From JARYLZ01 sp964388275 (lineage in GTDB: Bacteria; Bacteroidota; Ignavibacteria; SZUA-365), in assembly GCA_964388275.1 (NCBI GenBank), contig CAYLZD010000009.1, forward strand, positions 1 to 64,000: a stretch of 64,000 bases of DNA. Reading direction: 5' to 3'. The translations under genes were made by a program, and so were the position numbers. Shown piece after piece: positions 53,277 to 63,300 of this stretch. Numbering within the stretch: position 1 is the stretch's first letter; every line of letters begins with the position of its first letter. The notes under the pieces are model-generated. The model searched no databases, had not been told where the DNA came from, and was given only the letters and a program-made list of their open reading frames with translations.

Positions 53277-54398
53277 ATGGACAAAATACGAGTCGGGGTG
53301 ATATTCGGCGGCCGTTCAGGCGAACATGAAGTTTCGTTGGTATCCGCGGCATCTGTGCTCGCGGCGCTGGACGTCCGGAAATACGAAATCCAATCCATAG
53401 CCATCGAGAAGTCCGGCCGCTGGAGGACCGGGCCGGATGCCCTGGATTACCTAACTTACGGAGGCATCCCTCCAGCGGCGTGTTTACTCCCGCCCGATCC
53501 CGAAACAGGCGGATTGCTCATCGACGAAGGAAACGGCACATATGCCAGGATGCCGCTCGATGTAGTTTTTCCCGTACTGCACGGGACTTACGGCGAGGAC
53601 GGCACACTTCAGGGACTGCTCGAGCTCGCCGACATCGCATATGTCGGCGCCGGCGTGCTCGGATCTTCGGTCGGTATGGATAAAATCGTCCAGAAGCGCT
53701 TGCACAGAGCGGCGGGCCTTCCTGTCGTCGACTCGGTTTCCTTCAGAGCGTCGGATTTCGAGTCACAACGAGCAGAACTTATCTCCCGTATCGAACGGGA
53801 ACTGGGATATCCCGTATTCGTGAAACCGCCGAATCTCGGTTCCAGCGTCGGAATCACGAAGGCCGGCGATCGGGAAGCATTGCTTCGTTCTATAGCGCAC
53901 GCCTCTTCGTATGACCGTATGGTGCTTGTCGAGAAGGCGGTTCCGCGCGCGCGCGAAATTGAAGTCGCCGTTCTCGGCAACTCGGAATGCACCGCCTCCA
54001 TACCGGGCGAAATTATTCCCAGCAACGAATTCTACGATTACAACGCCAAGTACGTCGATGGCGCCTCGCGCTGCATCATCCCGGCTGAACTTCCCACCGA
54101 GCTCGCCGAGCGAATTCGTTCGCTCGCGGTCGAGGCCTTTCACGCCGTGTTCTGCGAGGGAATGGCGCGGGTGGACTTCCTTCTTTGCCCCGAAGACGAA
54201 GCGCTGTATCTGAATGAGATCAACACGATTCCGGGATTCACCAGCATCAGCATGTATCCGAAATTGTTCGAAGCGACGGGAGTGCCTTACCCGGATCTGC
54301 TGGACCGTCTTATCGAGCTCGCCATTCAGCGCAGACAGGAGAGAAACTCTCTTAAAAGATCTTTTGAACCAGCGAGCCGGTGGCATCAGCGCGGATAG
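53277..54398 (+). CDS. ddl: D-alanine--D-alanine ligase
   Basis: A 373-residue ATP-grasp ligase making the D-Ala-D-Ala dipeptide of peptidoglycan. The N-terminal VGVIFGGRSGEHEVSLVSA, VFPVLHGTYGEDGTLQGLLE, VGAGVLGSSVGMDKIVQKRL, YPVFVKPPNLGSSVGITKA and the late ARVDFLLCPEDEALYLNEIN with TIPGFTSISMYPKLFEATG are all present. The Tyr in the omega-loop YDYNAKYVDG fits D-Ala rather than D-lactate specificity. It is divergent from the DUF5683 gene. Confidence 0.96.
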   Translation: MDKIRVGVIFGGRSGEHEVSLVSAASVLAALDVRKYEIQSIAIEKSGRWRTGPDALDYLTYGGIPPAACLLPPDPETGGLLIDEGNGTYARMPLDVVFPVLHGTYGEDGTLQGLLELADIAYVGAGVLGSSVGMDKIVQKRLHRAAGLPVVDSVSFRASDFESQRAELISRIERELGYPVFVKPPNLGSSVGITKAGDREALLRSIAHASSYDRMVLVEKAVPRAREIEVAVLGNSECTASIPGEIIPSNEFYDYNAKYVDGASRCIIPAELPTELAERIRSLAVEAFHAVFCEGMARVDFLLCPEDEALYLNEINTIPGFTSISMYPKLFEATGVPYPDLLDRLIELAIQRRQERNSLKRSFEPASRWHQRG

Positions 54399-54484
54399 CA
54401 GGATTCAGACCGTACAACGAAAGAATCCGGCTCGCGGCACGGAGCGGCGCGGCGTATCAGGACGCGCGTTTCGAGGCAGGCATT

Positions 54485-55579
54485 TTACTGCTGTGCGCCC
54501 ACGAGCGAGAACAGCAGACTGCCGATCTCCTCGTTTCTGTGCATGCCGGAGAAATGCCGGCATCCCGGACCGAATGCCATTAAAGGCACGAGGTCGGCCG
54601 TATGGTCCGTGGAGGCCCAGATTCCCCTCATATCCGATCCGTCGGGGCGATCGCCGATCACCGAGAGTCCGCCGGTTTCATGGTCGGCTGTGACCACCAC
54701 CAGGGTGTTTTCATCGGTGGTCGCAAAATCCAGAGCGACTCCCACCGCTTCGTCGAAGTCGCGCAATTCGAGAAGGAGCTGCTGGAAATCGTTGGAATGA
54801 GCCGCCCAATCTATCTGTGAACCCTCCACCATAAGCACGAAGCCGGCTTCCCGCCTTGACAGCCGTGACAGGGAACAGCGCACGAGGTCGGCCAGAGAAT
54901 ACGAGCGCCGGCCGGCCGGCGGTAATTCCTCCTCTGCGCCGAGAATGATGAACCTGTCAGCATCCGAGGGGCAGTCGATGGAATCACGGACCGAATATCC
55001 GGAAGCTTCCATTTCGGCGAGCAAATCCCTGCCGTCATTTCTTGCGCCACCTTTTCCCGCGGGGCGGAAGTATTTCAAACCGCCCGCGATAAGAGTTTCG
55101 ACGCTTGAGCCGGCGATCTGGCCGGCAATCTCGAATTCACGTCTGCGGGTTGTCTCGTGCGAGAGAAATGCCGCCGGAGTAGCGTGCGTGATCGACGATG
55201 TGGCCACCACGCCGGTCGCTTTACCGAAAGAGCGCGCATGTTCGAGAAGATTCTGGAGAGGATTAGCGGCTGAATCCATTCCGATTCTGCGATTTGCAGT
55301 ACGCCTGCCTGTGCTCAGCGCCGTCCCTCCCGCGCCGGATTCAGTAACCAGAGAAGTCAATGATGAGGTCAGTGAAAAACCCGTGACCGGGAGACCTGCC
55401 ATTCGGGCTTGCGGCTTATCGAGCAGCAGAGCGCTCAAATGCCCGAAACCCATTCCGTCTCCGATCATGAAGATGATGTTCCGCGGCGAATCCTGGGCGC
55501 GGGCGGCACATGCTGCGAACAAGAGAACGAGCGGAAACAATCCACGGGAAAGAACAGTGCGCAAAACGTTTTCAAACAA
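54485..55579 (-). CDS. phoA: Alkaline phosphatase
   Basis: A 364-residue exported phosphomonoesterase with a signal peptide (GLFPLVLLFAACAARAQ). Metal ligands and nucleophile are visible: NIIFMIGDGMGFGHLSA (Asp about 41), VTESGAGGTALSTG (nucleophile Ser about 81), VEGSQIDWAAHSND (about 245), VVVTADHETGGLSV (about 285) and the late ASTDHTADLVPLMAFGPG. The catalytic Ser segment reads TESGAGGTALSTG instead of the common DSAAAATALATG. The protein releases phosphate in the periplasm. Confidence 0.93.
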   Translation of the reverse strand: MFENVLRTVLSRGLFPLVLLFAACAARAQDSPRNIIFMIGDGMGFGHLSALLLDKPQARMAGLPVTGFSLTSSLTSLVTESGAGGTALSTGRRTANRRIGMDSAANPLQNLLEHARSFGKATGVVATSSITHATPAAFLSHETTRRREFEIAGQIAGSSVETLIAGGLKYFRPAGKGGARNDGRDLLAEMEASGYSVRDSIDCPSDADRFIILGAEEELPPAGRRSYSLADLVRCSLSRLSRREAGFVLMVEGSQIDWAAHSNDFQQLLLELRDFDEAVGVALDFATTDENTLVVVTADHETGGLSVIGDRPDGSDMRGIWASTDHTADLVPLMAFGPGCRHFSGMHRNEEIGSLLFSLVGAQQ

Positions 55580-55704
55580 TCCGGGATAATCCTATCTCAA
55601 CCGAATCTACGAAACCGCCCCGGGAATTCCATGTCTTCCACCACCCGGGTGCTGGTGCTCAGGAAGCCGCGTTGAGACGATCGCGGGTTGTGCGCGATTC
55701 GGAC

Positions 55705-55731
55705 AAAAAAAAACCCCGCCGAAGCGGGGTT
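55705..55731 (-). terminator. Intrinsic terminator of the Cys-rich gene
   Basis: Read on the minus strand: AACCCCGC, loop TTCG, GCGGGGTT followed by seven more T. It is about 20-45 nt beyond the stop of the Cys-rich gene and separates it from the alkaline phosphatase gene. Confidence 0.85.
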
Positions 55732-55749
55732 GGAGATACGATCCGATGA

Positions 55750-56085
55750 TCAATTCCTGGATGTATTCGAATTCCCCTGCACGGCTTCAGCGTGTCCGGG
55801 GCATTTTGCGGGATCACATTTTCCATCCGCGGGCGCGCAAGCGCTCTCGCACTTCGACTTGTCGCAGGCGGACTTGTCCGAACAGACCTTGGCCTTGCCG
55901 CTGTTGAGAGCGCCGGCCTTTTCGGTTCCGCTGCAGGACGCATCGGCCGCCTTGGCTTTCACGGACGAGCAGCAGCCGGCCTTGGCTTCTTTCTTGGTCT
56001 CCTTCTTCGGATCCTCGTGACCGTCAGCGAAGGCGAGGGAGAACGTGAGAGCGAAGGCCGCGGCAAAACTGAGGATTTTCTTCAT
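55750..56085 (-). CDS. Small secreted cysteine-rich protein
   Basis: A 111-residue protein of no family I know, with a signal peptide (MKKILSFAAAFALTFSLAFA) and a Lys/Ala/Ser-rich mature part bearing nine Cys. They stand as CC (about 38), one in ASCSG, and six in VCSDKSACDKSKCESACAPA with KCDPAKCPGH. This spacing resembles metal-binding metallothionein-like or disulfide-knotted peptides. It has its own strong terminator. It could bind metals in the periplasm or be a structural surface peptide; no partner genes adjoin it. Confidence 0.72.
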   Translation of the reverse strand: MKKILSFAAAFALTFSLAFADGHEDPKKETKKEAKAGCCSSVKAKAADASCSGTEKAGALNSGKAKVCSDKSACDKSKCESACAPADGKCDPAKCPGHAEAVQGNSNTSRN

Positions 56086-56325
56086 TATTTACTCCTGTAT
56101 GTGATGATGGTGTGATAGAGTTATTCTGATAACCGACATCCGAAATATATGCGACAACGGGAAGCATTGCAAGGGATAAATCGTGTCCGATATATTTTTC
56201 CTCCGCCGGTCGGGATCGAGCCGGAAGCTCCGCATCAAACCGCGGGGGAGGTCCTGGGCGGGCCTCAGCCTGTGCCGGTGTCGCACAAACAGGATTAGTT
56301 TATCATTTTTTCATGTACGGCTGTC

Positions 56326-56964
56326 TTGGTATACTGTCCGCCTGACGGCCCGGCCGACACCCAAGTGCAAACCCTGTTTTCATACCCCGCAGCCTCCATC
56401 ATACTCGCGCTGACGATCGGCGTCAGTGTGGCGGCTTTTTACCGCAGGGATATCGCATCCCGCCTGCTCCTATTCCCCGCCGGGATTCAGCGGAGGAAGC
56501 ATATGCTGGTAACGTACGGGTTCGTGCACGCGGACGCCGGGCATCTCCTGTTCAACGCCGTCTCCTACGCGTCCATCGCCTTCATTCTGGAAGAAGCGCT
56601 CGGCGCGGTGGATTTCCTGACCGTCTACTTCGGAAGCCTTGTGCTCGGCGCCCTACCTTCAGTGATCAAGAACCGGCACAACGCGTCCTATCGCGCCCTG
56701 GGAGCTTCAGGCGCAGTTTCCGGTCTGTTCTTCAGCGGCATGCTGTTTTACCCGTCAGGAAAAATTCACCTCTTTTTCCTGCCGGTGGGCATGCCGTATC
56801 CGGTGTTCGCGGTCCTTTTCCTGGCGCTTAGCTGGTACGGAGCGCGCCGTAACAAGGGCGTAATAGGACATGACGCGCATTTCTACGGATCCCTCGCCGG
56901 ATTGCTCCTGACCGTGCTGCTGCGTCCGGACTCACTGGCGGGGTTCATCGAGGCCGTCTTCTGA
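56326..56964 (+). CDS. Rhomboid family intramembrane serine protease
   Basis: A protein of about 200-212 residues with six hydrophobic helices. The first (SIILALTIGVSVAAFY) is followed by the helix pair with MLVTYGFVHADAGHLLFNAV, the Ser active-site motif GASGAVSGLFFSGM (Ser near 128) and the base-bearing helix GHDAHFYGSLAGLLLTVLL (His near 185). It cleaves membrane helices. The start is unclear: TTG 56326 or GTG 56365 are open and neither has a good ribosome site; no ATG precedes the first helix. Substrate unknown. Confidence 0.88.
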   Translation: MVYCPPDGPADTQVQTLFSYPAASIILALTIGVSVAAFYRRDIASRLLLFPAGIQRRKHMLVTYGFVHADAGHLLFNAVSYASIAFILEEALGAVDFLTVYFGSLVLGALPSVIKNRHNASYRALGASGAVSGLFFSGMLFYPSGKIHLFFLPVGMPYPVFAVLFLALSWYGARRNKGVIGHDAHFYGSLAGLLLTVLLRPDSLAGFIEAVF

Positions 56965-57025
56965 CATCCGTCCTTTGATCGGTGCGCCGGTCGGCGTACC
57001 TTTGCGTTAGGGAACAGGAGAAAAA

Positions 57026-57724
57026 ATGACGAGCATTTCGAGAAACTGCATATTCGCCTTCCTGCTGTGCTGCGTCGCAGCCGAACTCAGGTGCCAAACT
57101 CCGGGTATCCGTTCGGGAATGGCGCCTCAAGGAACATTCGTGAAGTCGAGGCGTGTCCACGAATCGGGCTTTGCTGCCGGAATCGGCCTGGGGCTCCTTA
57201 CATACAGCGGGGACGTGGACATCGGAGGGACATTCACAAACGGGGATTTCAAATGGAAGCTGTGCGTATCCGCATTAGGGCAGGCGCGGATATTGTCACC
57301 CGCCCGTTTCGTCGACATCTCTCTGCTTCTTTCGGGCGAGTACACCACCTTGGAGGCGACCTCCGACGAATATGATTTCGTCACAACCGCGTTCCATCCG
57401 TCCGCGGCCCTGAAGCTGGAGTTCTTCCCTACATCCCCGCTCCGGCCTTTTATCTCGGGAGGCGCCGGTATGCTGTTCTTCAAACCCGAAGTGGATGTGA
57501 AATCACCTCAGGTTCTCGCCCGCTATGAGCAATTCGAGGGTCGCTCGACCACCGCGCTCACCGTCCCAATCACAGTGGGAATTTTATGGACTCTCGGCAG
57601 GAATTTCGATTTCATATACCAGTTCACTAAAACGCTGTCCCTCACCGACGACCTCGACGGATGGTCCGCCGAGTATAATGACAATTTCCAGTCCTTCGTG
57701 ATAGGAGTGCTGTATTATCTATAA
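57026..57724 (+). CDS. Outer-membrane beta-barrel protein
   Basis: A 232-residue protein with a signal peptide (SRNCIFAFLLCCVAAELRC) and alternating strands ending in a hydrophobic residue: GFAAGIGLGLLTYSGDVDIG, KLCVSALGQARILSPARFVD, FHPSAALKLEFFPTSPLRPF and GVLYYL. The ISGGAGMLFFKPEVDVK stretch is typical of Bacteroidota OmpA-like or OMP_b-brl barrels of eight strands. ATG 57026 has AGGAG 8 nt upstream. Function unknown. Confidence 0.85.
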   Translation: MTSISRNCIFAFLLCCVAAELRCQTPGIRSGMAPQGTFVKSRRVHESGFAAGIGLGLLTYSGDVDIGGTFTNGDFKWKLCVSALGQARILSPARFVDISLLLSGEYTTLEATSDEYDFVTTAFHPSAALKLEFFPTSPLRPFISGGAGMLFFKPEVDVKSPQVLARYEQFEGRSTTALTVPITVGILWTLGRNFDFIYQFTKTLSLTDDLDGWSAEYNDNFQSFVIGVLYYL

Positions 57725-57856
57725 GCGTTCCGACCGGCCCGCGGAAGCGGTCGACGCGTCTGCCGGGGCACTGTCCCGAAAATACGACTTGCATGGATGC
57801 AGCAGGCCGGAAATCCGTTTCGTACACCGGTCCGAATCGCTCGCGATCACAAAGAC

Positions 57857-58675
57857 ATGAATAGGCGCCTCGGGTCGGTGAGGATAATGGGTTGCATGTT
57901 GCGAGCGGAATGGCTCGAAACGCGTAATCGCGAGCGCGCGATGGTGTTTCTCCACGACGCTCTGGGCAGCATCGCACAGTGGAAGGATTTTCCCGCCGGG
58001 CTGTGCGCGCATCTGGATTGTTCGGGCCTGATATACGAACGACGTGGCCATGGAGGTTCCGGGTCCCCGGGGCGCAAGAGAAGTCTCGATTTCTTCGAGG
58101 AGGAAGTTGAAATCCTGCGGGAGCTGCTGATTGTTTACGGAATAGAAGCTCCTATTTTGTTCGGACACAGCGACGGTGGAACAATAAGCCTGAAGTTCGC
58201 TTCCCGGCATGCCTGTATACCGTCGGCGGTCATTTCCGAAGCGGCGCACGTTTTTGTGGAAGATGCAACCTTGAAGGGCATTGAGGAAACCGCGGGGGAA
58301 TACCGGCAGGGTCCCTTGAGAGAAAAGCTCCGCCGCTATCACGGCGATTCCGCGGATGATGTATTTCGCGCCTGGACGGATTCCTGGCTCGATCCTGCCG
58401 CGAAAACATGGAACATGCTGAACGAACTCGCGGCCATCACCTGTCCTGCTCTGCTGATACAGGGAGAAGCCGATCAATACGGCTCGACGGCACAACTCCG
58501 CAAAATTGCCGATCGAAGCTCCGGACCTGTCGAGACATTGCTGATACCGGAATGCGGGCACATTCCGCACAGAGAAGCGGCGGATGAGGTGATGCGCGGC
58601 GTAGCCCGGTTTCTCGGCCGCTTTCCACACCGGCGGCCGGGCGCGGGACAAGGACATGCTTCCGGAGCGCCATGA
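57857..58675 (+). CDS. Alpha/beta hydrolase
   Basis: A 272-residue cytosolic hydrolase. The nucleophile elbow is ILFGHSDGGTISLKF (Ser in GHSDGG); the oxyanion-side HDALGS follows VFLHDALG. The late strand LLIQGEADQYGS carries the acid Asp, and CGHIPHREAADEV carries the catalytic His. It probably cleaves an ester or related bond. The start could be ATG 57797, 57857 or 57887 (GTGAGG close upstream of the last). It ends 100 nt before the TPR gene. Confidence 0.87.
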   Translation: MNRRLGSVRIMGCMLRAEWLETRNRERAMVFLHDALGSIAQWKDFPAGLCAHLDCSGLIYERRGHGGSGSPGRKRSLDFFEEEVEILRELLIVYGIEAPILFGHSDGGTISLKFASRHACIPSAVISEAAHVFVEDATLKGIEETAGEYRQGPLREKLRRYHGDSADDVFRAWTDSWLDPAAKTWNMLNELAAITCPALLIQGEADQYGSTAQLRKIADRSSGPVETLLIPECGHIPHREAADEVMRGVARFLGRFPHRRPGAGQGHASGAP

Positions 58676-58776
58676 ACTCCGCCCCATGCGTTTGTTTCTG
58701 CGCTCCGGGATAGATATTTTTCATGTTGCGCATCACTTTTCGCGCATCTCTCCATGACAACCCCTCTGAGGATCTC

Positions 58777-59958
58777 ATGAAAACCACTTTTCATTTCACT
58801 GCGGCGGCTTTGGCTGTCTGCATGATAGTTTTAAGCACGACCGGCTTTCAATGTTCTTCACCGAATATCACCAGCGGCAAGATGTATTTCCAGCAGTACC
58901 AGAGTTCCAAGGACACGTCGAAGCTGAATCTTGCCATCGACATGTTCCAGAAAGAGGTGAACGAGAAGCCGAACAGCGCGGAAGGATGGTACTGGCTCGG
59001 TTTCACGTCCGGACTCAAGAAGGATTACACACGCCTGCAGCAGTCGTGGAAGGTGTCCAAATCGCTGGGTCCGCAGATGGCCTCGGAAATCGAGACCAAC
59101 ACTCCTTATTTCTGGCAGCAGGCGTACATACAGGGCACAACTTCCTATAAAAAGGCGGGGTTGAAAAAGGACAAGTCGTTGTACCAGGACGCCGCTGCGA
59201 TGCTGACAGCGGCTGCGGCTCTTTCACCCGACACGACCGCGCGTTACGATGCTTTCATCATACTTGCCTATGCGCATATGCAGGCAGGGAACGATGCGCA
59301 GGCAGTCGCCGCGCTCGAAGAGCAGAACAGGCGAAAACCGCATCCGGAAGCCTTTCGACTGCTGGGTCAGATGAAGGTGAACGAAGCGAACCGTTTGAAA
59401 CAGAGCGGCAAGACGGCGGAATCCGGCGCCGCCTACGATGAAGCGATCACATACCTGAACGGAGCAGTGGCAAAATTTCCGGAAAACAGCGACCTCAACC
59501 AGGAATTACTGAATGCATACGTGTCCGCCGGACGAATCGTGGAAGCCAAGGAAAAATTCAAGAACTTCGCAGATTCCAACCCTTTAGATAAAATGGCTCA
59601 ATACGCCTATGGCACGGTTCTGCTCGAAACGAAAGAGTATGAAGCGGCGGCGACGTATCTTCAGAAGGCCGTGGACATCGACCCCAAATTCGAGAACGCG
59701 TTGTACAATTCCTGCGTTGCGCATCTGCGCTGGGGCATCAGGACTCGCGACGAAGAATCGTCGGCTAATCCGGAGAAACAGCCCACAGCCTACAAAGCCG
59801 TGCTGGAGCGCGCTCTCCCGAACCTGAAATCGCTGCTCGCGCTCAAAGCTGACGCTCTTCCAAACTGGGAACTGGCGGGGAAAATATACGCGTCCCTGGG
59901 TCTGTCCACCGAAGCGCAGGAAGCATACAAAAAAGCGGACGCACTCAGAGACAAATGA
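58777..59958 (+). CDS. Tetratricopeptide repeat lipoprotein
   Basis: A 393-residue lipoprotein: MKTTFHFTAAALAVCMIVLS followed by TTGFQCSS (lipidated Cys about 26). At least five TPR-like helix pairs follow, such as PNSAEGWYWLGFTSGLKKDY, PDTTARYDAFIILAYAHMQ, NSDLNQELLNAYVSAGRI, DKMAQYAYGTVLLETKEYEA and DPKFENALYNSCVAHLRWG. It is probably a scaffold in the periplasm. ATG 58777 has AGGA 6 nt upstream; the frame is open from 58723. The next gene starts 51 nt on, and the two may be an operon. Confidence 0.9.
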   Translation: MKTTFHFTAAALAVCMIVLSTTGFQCSSPNITSGKMYFQQYQSSKDTSKLNLAIDMFQKEVNEKPNSAEGWYWLGFTSGLKKDYTRLQQSWKVSKSLGPQMASEIETNTPYFWQQAYIQGTTSYKKAGLKKDKSLYQDAAAMLTAAAALSPDTTARYDAFIILAYAHMQAGNDAQAVAALEEQNRRKPHPEAFRLLGQMKVNEANRLKQSGKTAESGAAYDEAITYLNGAVAKFPENSDLNQELLNAYVSAGRIVEAKEKFKNFADSNPLDKMAQYAYGTVLLETKEYEAAATYLQKAVDIDPKFENALYNSCVAHLRWGIRTRDEESSANPEKQPTAYKAVLERALPNLKSLLALKADALPNWELAGKIYASLGLSTEAQEAYKKADALRDK

Positions 59959-60009
59959 AAGAAAACAATGGGCAACGGAAATTCAGCAGGATAAACAGGA
60001 GAAACGCAA

Positions 60010-60327
60010 ATGAGCGCGCCCGCGGATCAGACGCAGCAAGTGAACATAGAACTCGGCGAAAAGGAAGCGGAAGGGATATACTCGAATCTGGCGATCATCA
60101 CACACTCGAATGCTGAATTCGTAATAGATTTCACCCGCATTCTTCCCGGCATCCCGAAGGCGCGTGTGCTGGCCCGCATAATCATGACACCCGTACATGC
60201 GAAGCTCCTGCTGAACGCGATGCACGACAACGTGGAGAAATACGAGCGGAAGTTCGGAGAAATCAAGACCGCCGGCGATCCGGGACAGATGTTCAGCGGC
60301 ACACCGCCCGGCGTGCCGATGCACTGA
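60010..60327 (+). CDS. DUF3467 domain-containing protein
   Basis: A 105-residue cytosolic protein with the DUF3467 core: VNIELGEKEAEGIYSNLAII, THSNAEFVIDFTRILPGIPK, ARVLARIIMTPVHAKLLLNA and LNAMHDNVEKYERKFGEIK. The family is common in Bacteroidota and Chloroflexi and has no assigned function. AGGAG 8 nt upstream sets the start. It follows the TPR lipoprotein by 51 nt. Confidence 0.9.
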   Translation: MSAPADQTQQVNIELGEKEAEGIYSNLAIITHSNAEFVIDFTRILPGIPKARVLARIIMTPVHAKLLLNAMHDNVEKYERKFGEIKTAGDPGQMFSGTPPGVPMH

Positions 60328-60392
60328 ATCATATCCGGTCGGCAGCGATCGGATTCACTACCAGCTAGAGCGGCTGAAACGCAAGCCCGCTC

Positions 60393-63300
60393 TCATTTGA
60401 TGAGCAGCATCATTCTGTTGCAGCTCGACGCGGAAGTGACGAGAGTGCACCTGTAAGTTCCCGCGGGGAGGTCTGTTCCTTCAAAGAATGCCCCGTGCGT
60501 TCCGGCGGGAAGCAAACCGAATTCAACGCTTCGAAGCAAGCGGCCGAGTCCGTCATGCACCAGCAGAGTAGCGCGGCTCTCCCGTGCCAGCGTAAACCGT
60601 ATCCAGGTGGAGGGGTTGAACGGATTCGGATGATTCTGATGCAGAACCGCAGCCGCCGAATCGGCCCGCAGAGGCTGAAGACAGTCTCCTGATATCGTTA
60701 CCAGCCCGTCTTCCGTCTCGAACACGGCATCTTGAGAATTCGACGACGAGATACCATTAATGCGCATTTGCGCCTCGCGGCCGTCATCCGTTTTGTGAGA
60801 ATTCAGGAAAACCAAGGGCGTCTGCCGCACAAGAAGAGCTTCATCGCCGAAGCCGAAAACGGCATCAAACATGATATGCGCCAACGGTCCGCTGCCGGTG
60901 CGATGAAATGCGAGCGAACTGCTGCTGTCTCTGATCGATACGACCGCGCGGCCTCCGGGCGTCGCGGGAGGGAAAAGCGTCACTTCCGGGCCGCTCCAGC
61001 CCACGCCGAGTGACGCCGGGCGACGGACGCCGGCGAAAGCAAGATCCTCCGAATTGAAACCGATTAGAAGTTCAAATGAACCGACATCGCCCCAGGCCGA
61101 CGGATCGAGAGTCACGGGAATATCCAGACGGGCGCCGGCCCTGAAGATTGCATCGCGCGGCAGGCTCAAGCGGGCGATGCGAGGCGCGGCTTGTACGAAC
61201 AGCCGCGTTTCCGCTCGTACTTCCGCCGCGTTGCGCGCGAAGGCCCGCGCCTGAAAGTGCAATTCCGTTCCTCTGCGGTTGCGCCTCGGCCGCAGCCGCC
61301 AGGTTACGGTTTCGTCGCCACCGGAAGGCAGATCCTGCTTGACGAATTTCTTCGACTGCTTTTCACCATCATCGAACGAAACGCCGTCAGGCAGTAAAAG
61401 GGCCACCGTCCCTTCTCTGGCCGTGGAGTCGCTTACATTCGCCACCCGCGCGTGCGCGAGGAATACTTCGCCGGGAACTCCGCTTTCTCCGGTCTCGAAC
61501 TTCCCGCTTTCAGCATCATACCGCAAGGTATCGGCTGGAACAGTCCTGACCGACAAGGCAAGAACCGCGCCTGCCGAAGGCTTCAATGTCACATTTCGTC
61601 TGCAGGACGAATAAACGACGCCCGGCGACATTATCGTCCATGTTATTCGCGCTGAAGAGACGTTCTGCACAGCGCGCGTGACCGCCTGCCGGCAGAACGG
61701 CCCCGTTAAAACGCCTGCCGGAACAGCGCCGAATGAAATCGTATCCCCGTCAGGAAGTGTCAATGCGCCCGGAGGATCTATCGTTATCACCGCAAACGCG
61801 TTTTCCACTGTCCTCGCACCCGCATTGGCCACAGTCAGGCAGATGTCGAAGACGGCGCCATCGGCTTCCACCGTATCCGGGGCGGTACAGGCAGCTTCCA
61901 GCATACCGTACTCGCCGGCTGTCAGGCGCAAATCGCGGCAGCAGGAAGCGGTTATGCCCTGTTTCTCGACGAGGTCGCTGCAGATTCTCAGAAGACCGTA
62001 TGCATTGGTGCAACGCAGCGTCCATGAGAACATCAGCGAATCGCCCGGGCGCAGCTCGGGCACGGCTCTGTCGGCCGTTGAGCCGCCGACTATGGTCACT
62101 CCGGAAGGCGTTCTTAGAAAAATGCTTGTCGGGAGCGAAGAAGCGGCGCCTCGGTTGATGACAACCGCACGATACTCGAATGCGAGGGAGTTTCCTCCCG
62201 CGTCAGTTTCCAGGCTGTCAGGCGCCGAGCAGCGCAATTCCAGCAGTTCGTCCGCGGCTGGAACGATAACAATGGACGCCGAACACACTCCGGTCACCAA
62301 GCTTGGTCCGTACCCGCCCAAGGCCTGAGCGGTGACCGAAATCGTGTCGTTTCCTCCGACGGCAAAGGCAAGTGGAAGCAGATCCCAGTGCAGCGAGGTT
62401 TTCCCGCCCGGATGAAGGGCGCCGATCCTGATCCGGGAAGACGAGTCCGACAGGGTGAAACGCAAGGAACCCGACAGCAACGCTTCACAATCCCGGGCGA
62501 TCGCATCGCCCTTGTTCTCGATCTGCACGCTGATCCGTACGAGGTCAGGATCGTTGGTACCCGGCGCCAGGTTCCACACCGTGTCGGCGGAGATGGAACA
62601 CTGCAGTTCTAGTTCGGGAGCGGCCGCCTTTTGCGCAAATATCCGCTTCAAGCAGGCGGCGGGAGGCGCATTGTCCGAAAACACTTGTACCCGGAGCGTG
62701 TCCGATCTATCACGAGACGCCGGATGCGGATTCAACAGATAGCCGGTCGATCCCGACAGCAGCACGGCATCCCCGGCTTCGATGACGGGTATTTCCTGCA
62801 TCGCCCGGTTCAGGAGCGTATACGCCGGATTTTGCAGCAGGAAAGTTCTCACATCCCGGGCGGGGGCGTTGCCGATGTTCTCGATCCTCACCTGAGCCTC
62901 GAGTATCGACGGAACATACACGGAATCCATGAAGCGGATCGAATCAAGCGCGAGTATCTCGCATTGGAGTAACGGACGGGAGGCGATGAAGGGCACGATC
63001 TCAAGATTCGTAACGCAGGCGGCGCGGTATGATTCTGTTTCCGAACTCGATATATCTAGCGAGAAACGTGTCTCGCGCCTCTCCGGCGGGCCGATCGGCG
63101 GTCTCAATCGGAACCTCCAAGTGAACTCCTTCGACTGTCCTGCGAACAGCAAAGGCCAGTCGCGGGTCAGGGATGTATCTCCGCCGTCGGTCGCTTCGAG
63201 CATCCACGGGCCGCCGGACATCTCCGGATTCAGACGCGCCTCGACATTGGCAAGAGCGCGCTTGCTCGTGTTGGTCAGCACCGCATGGACGCTCCAGAAT

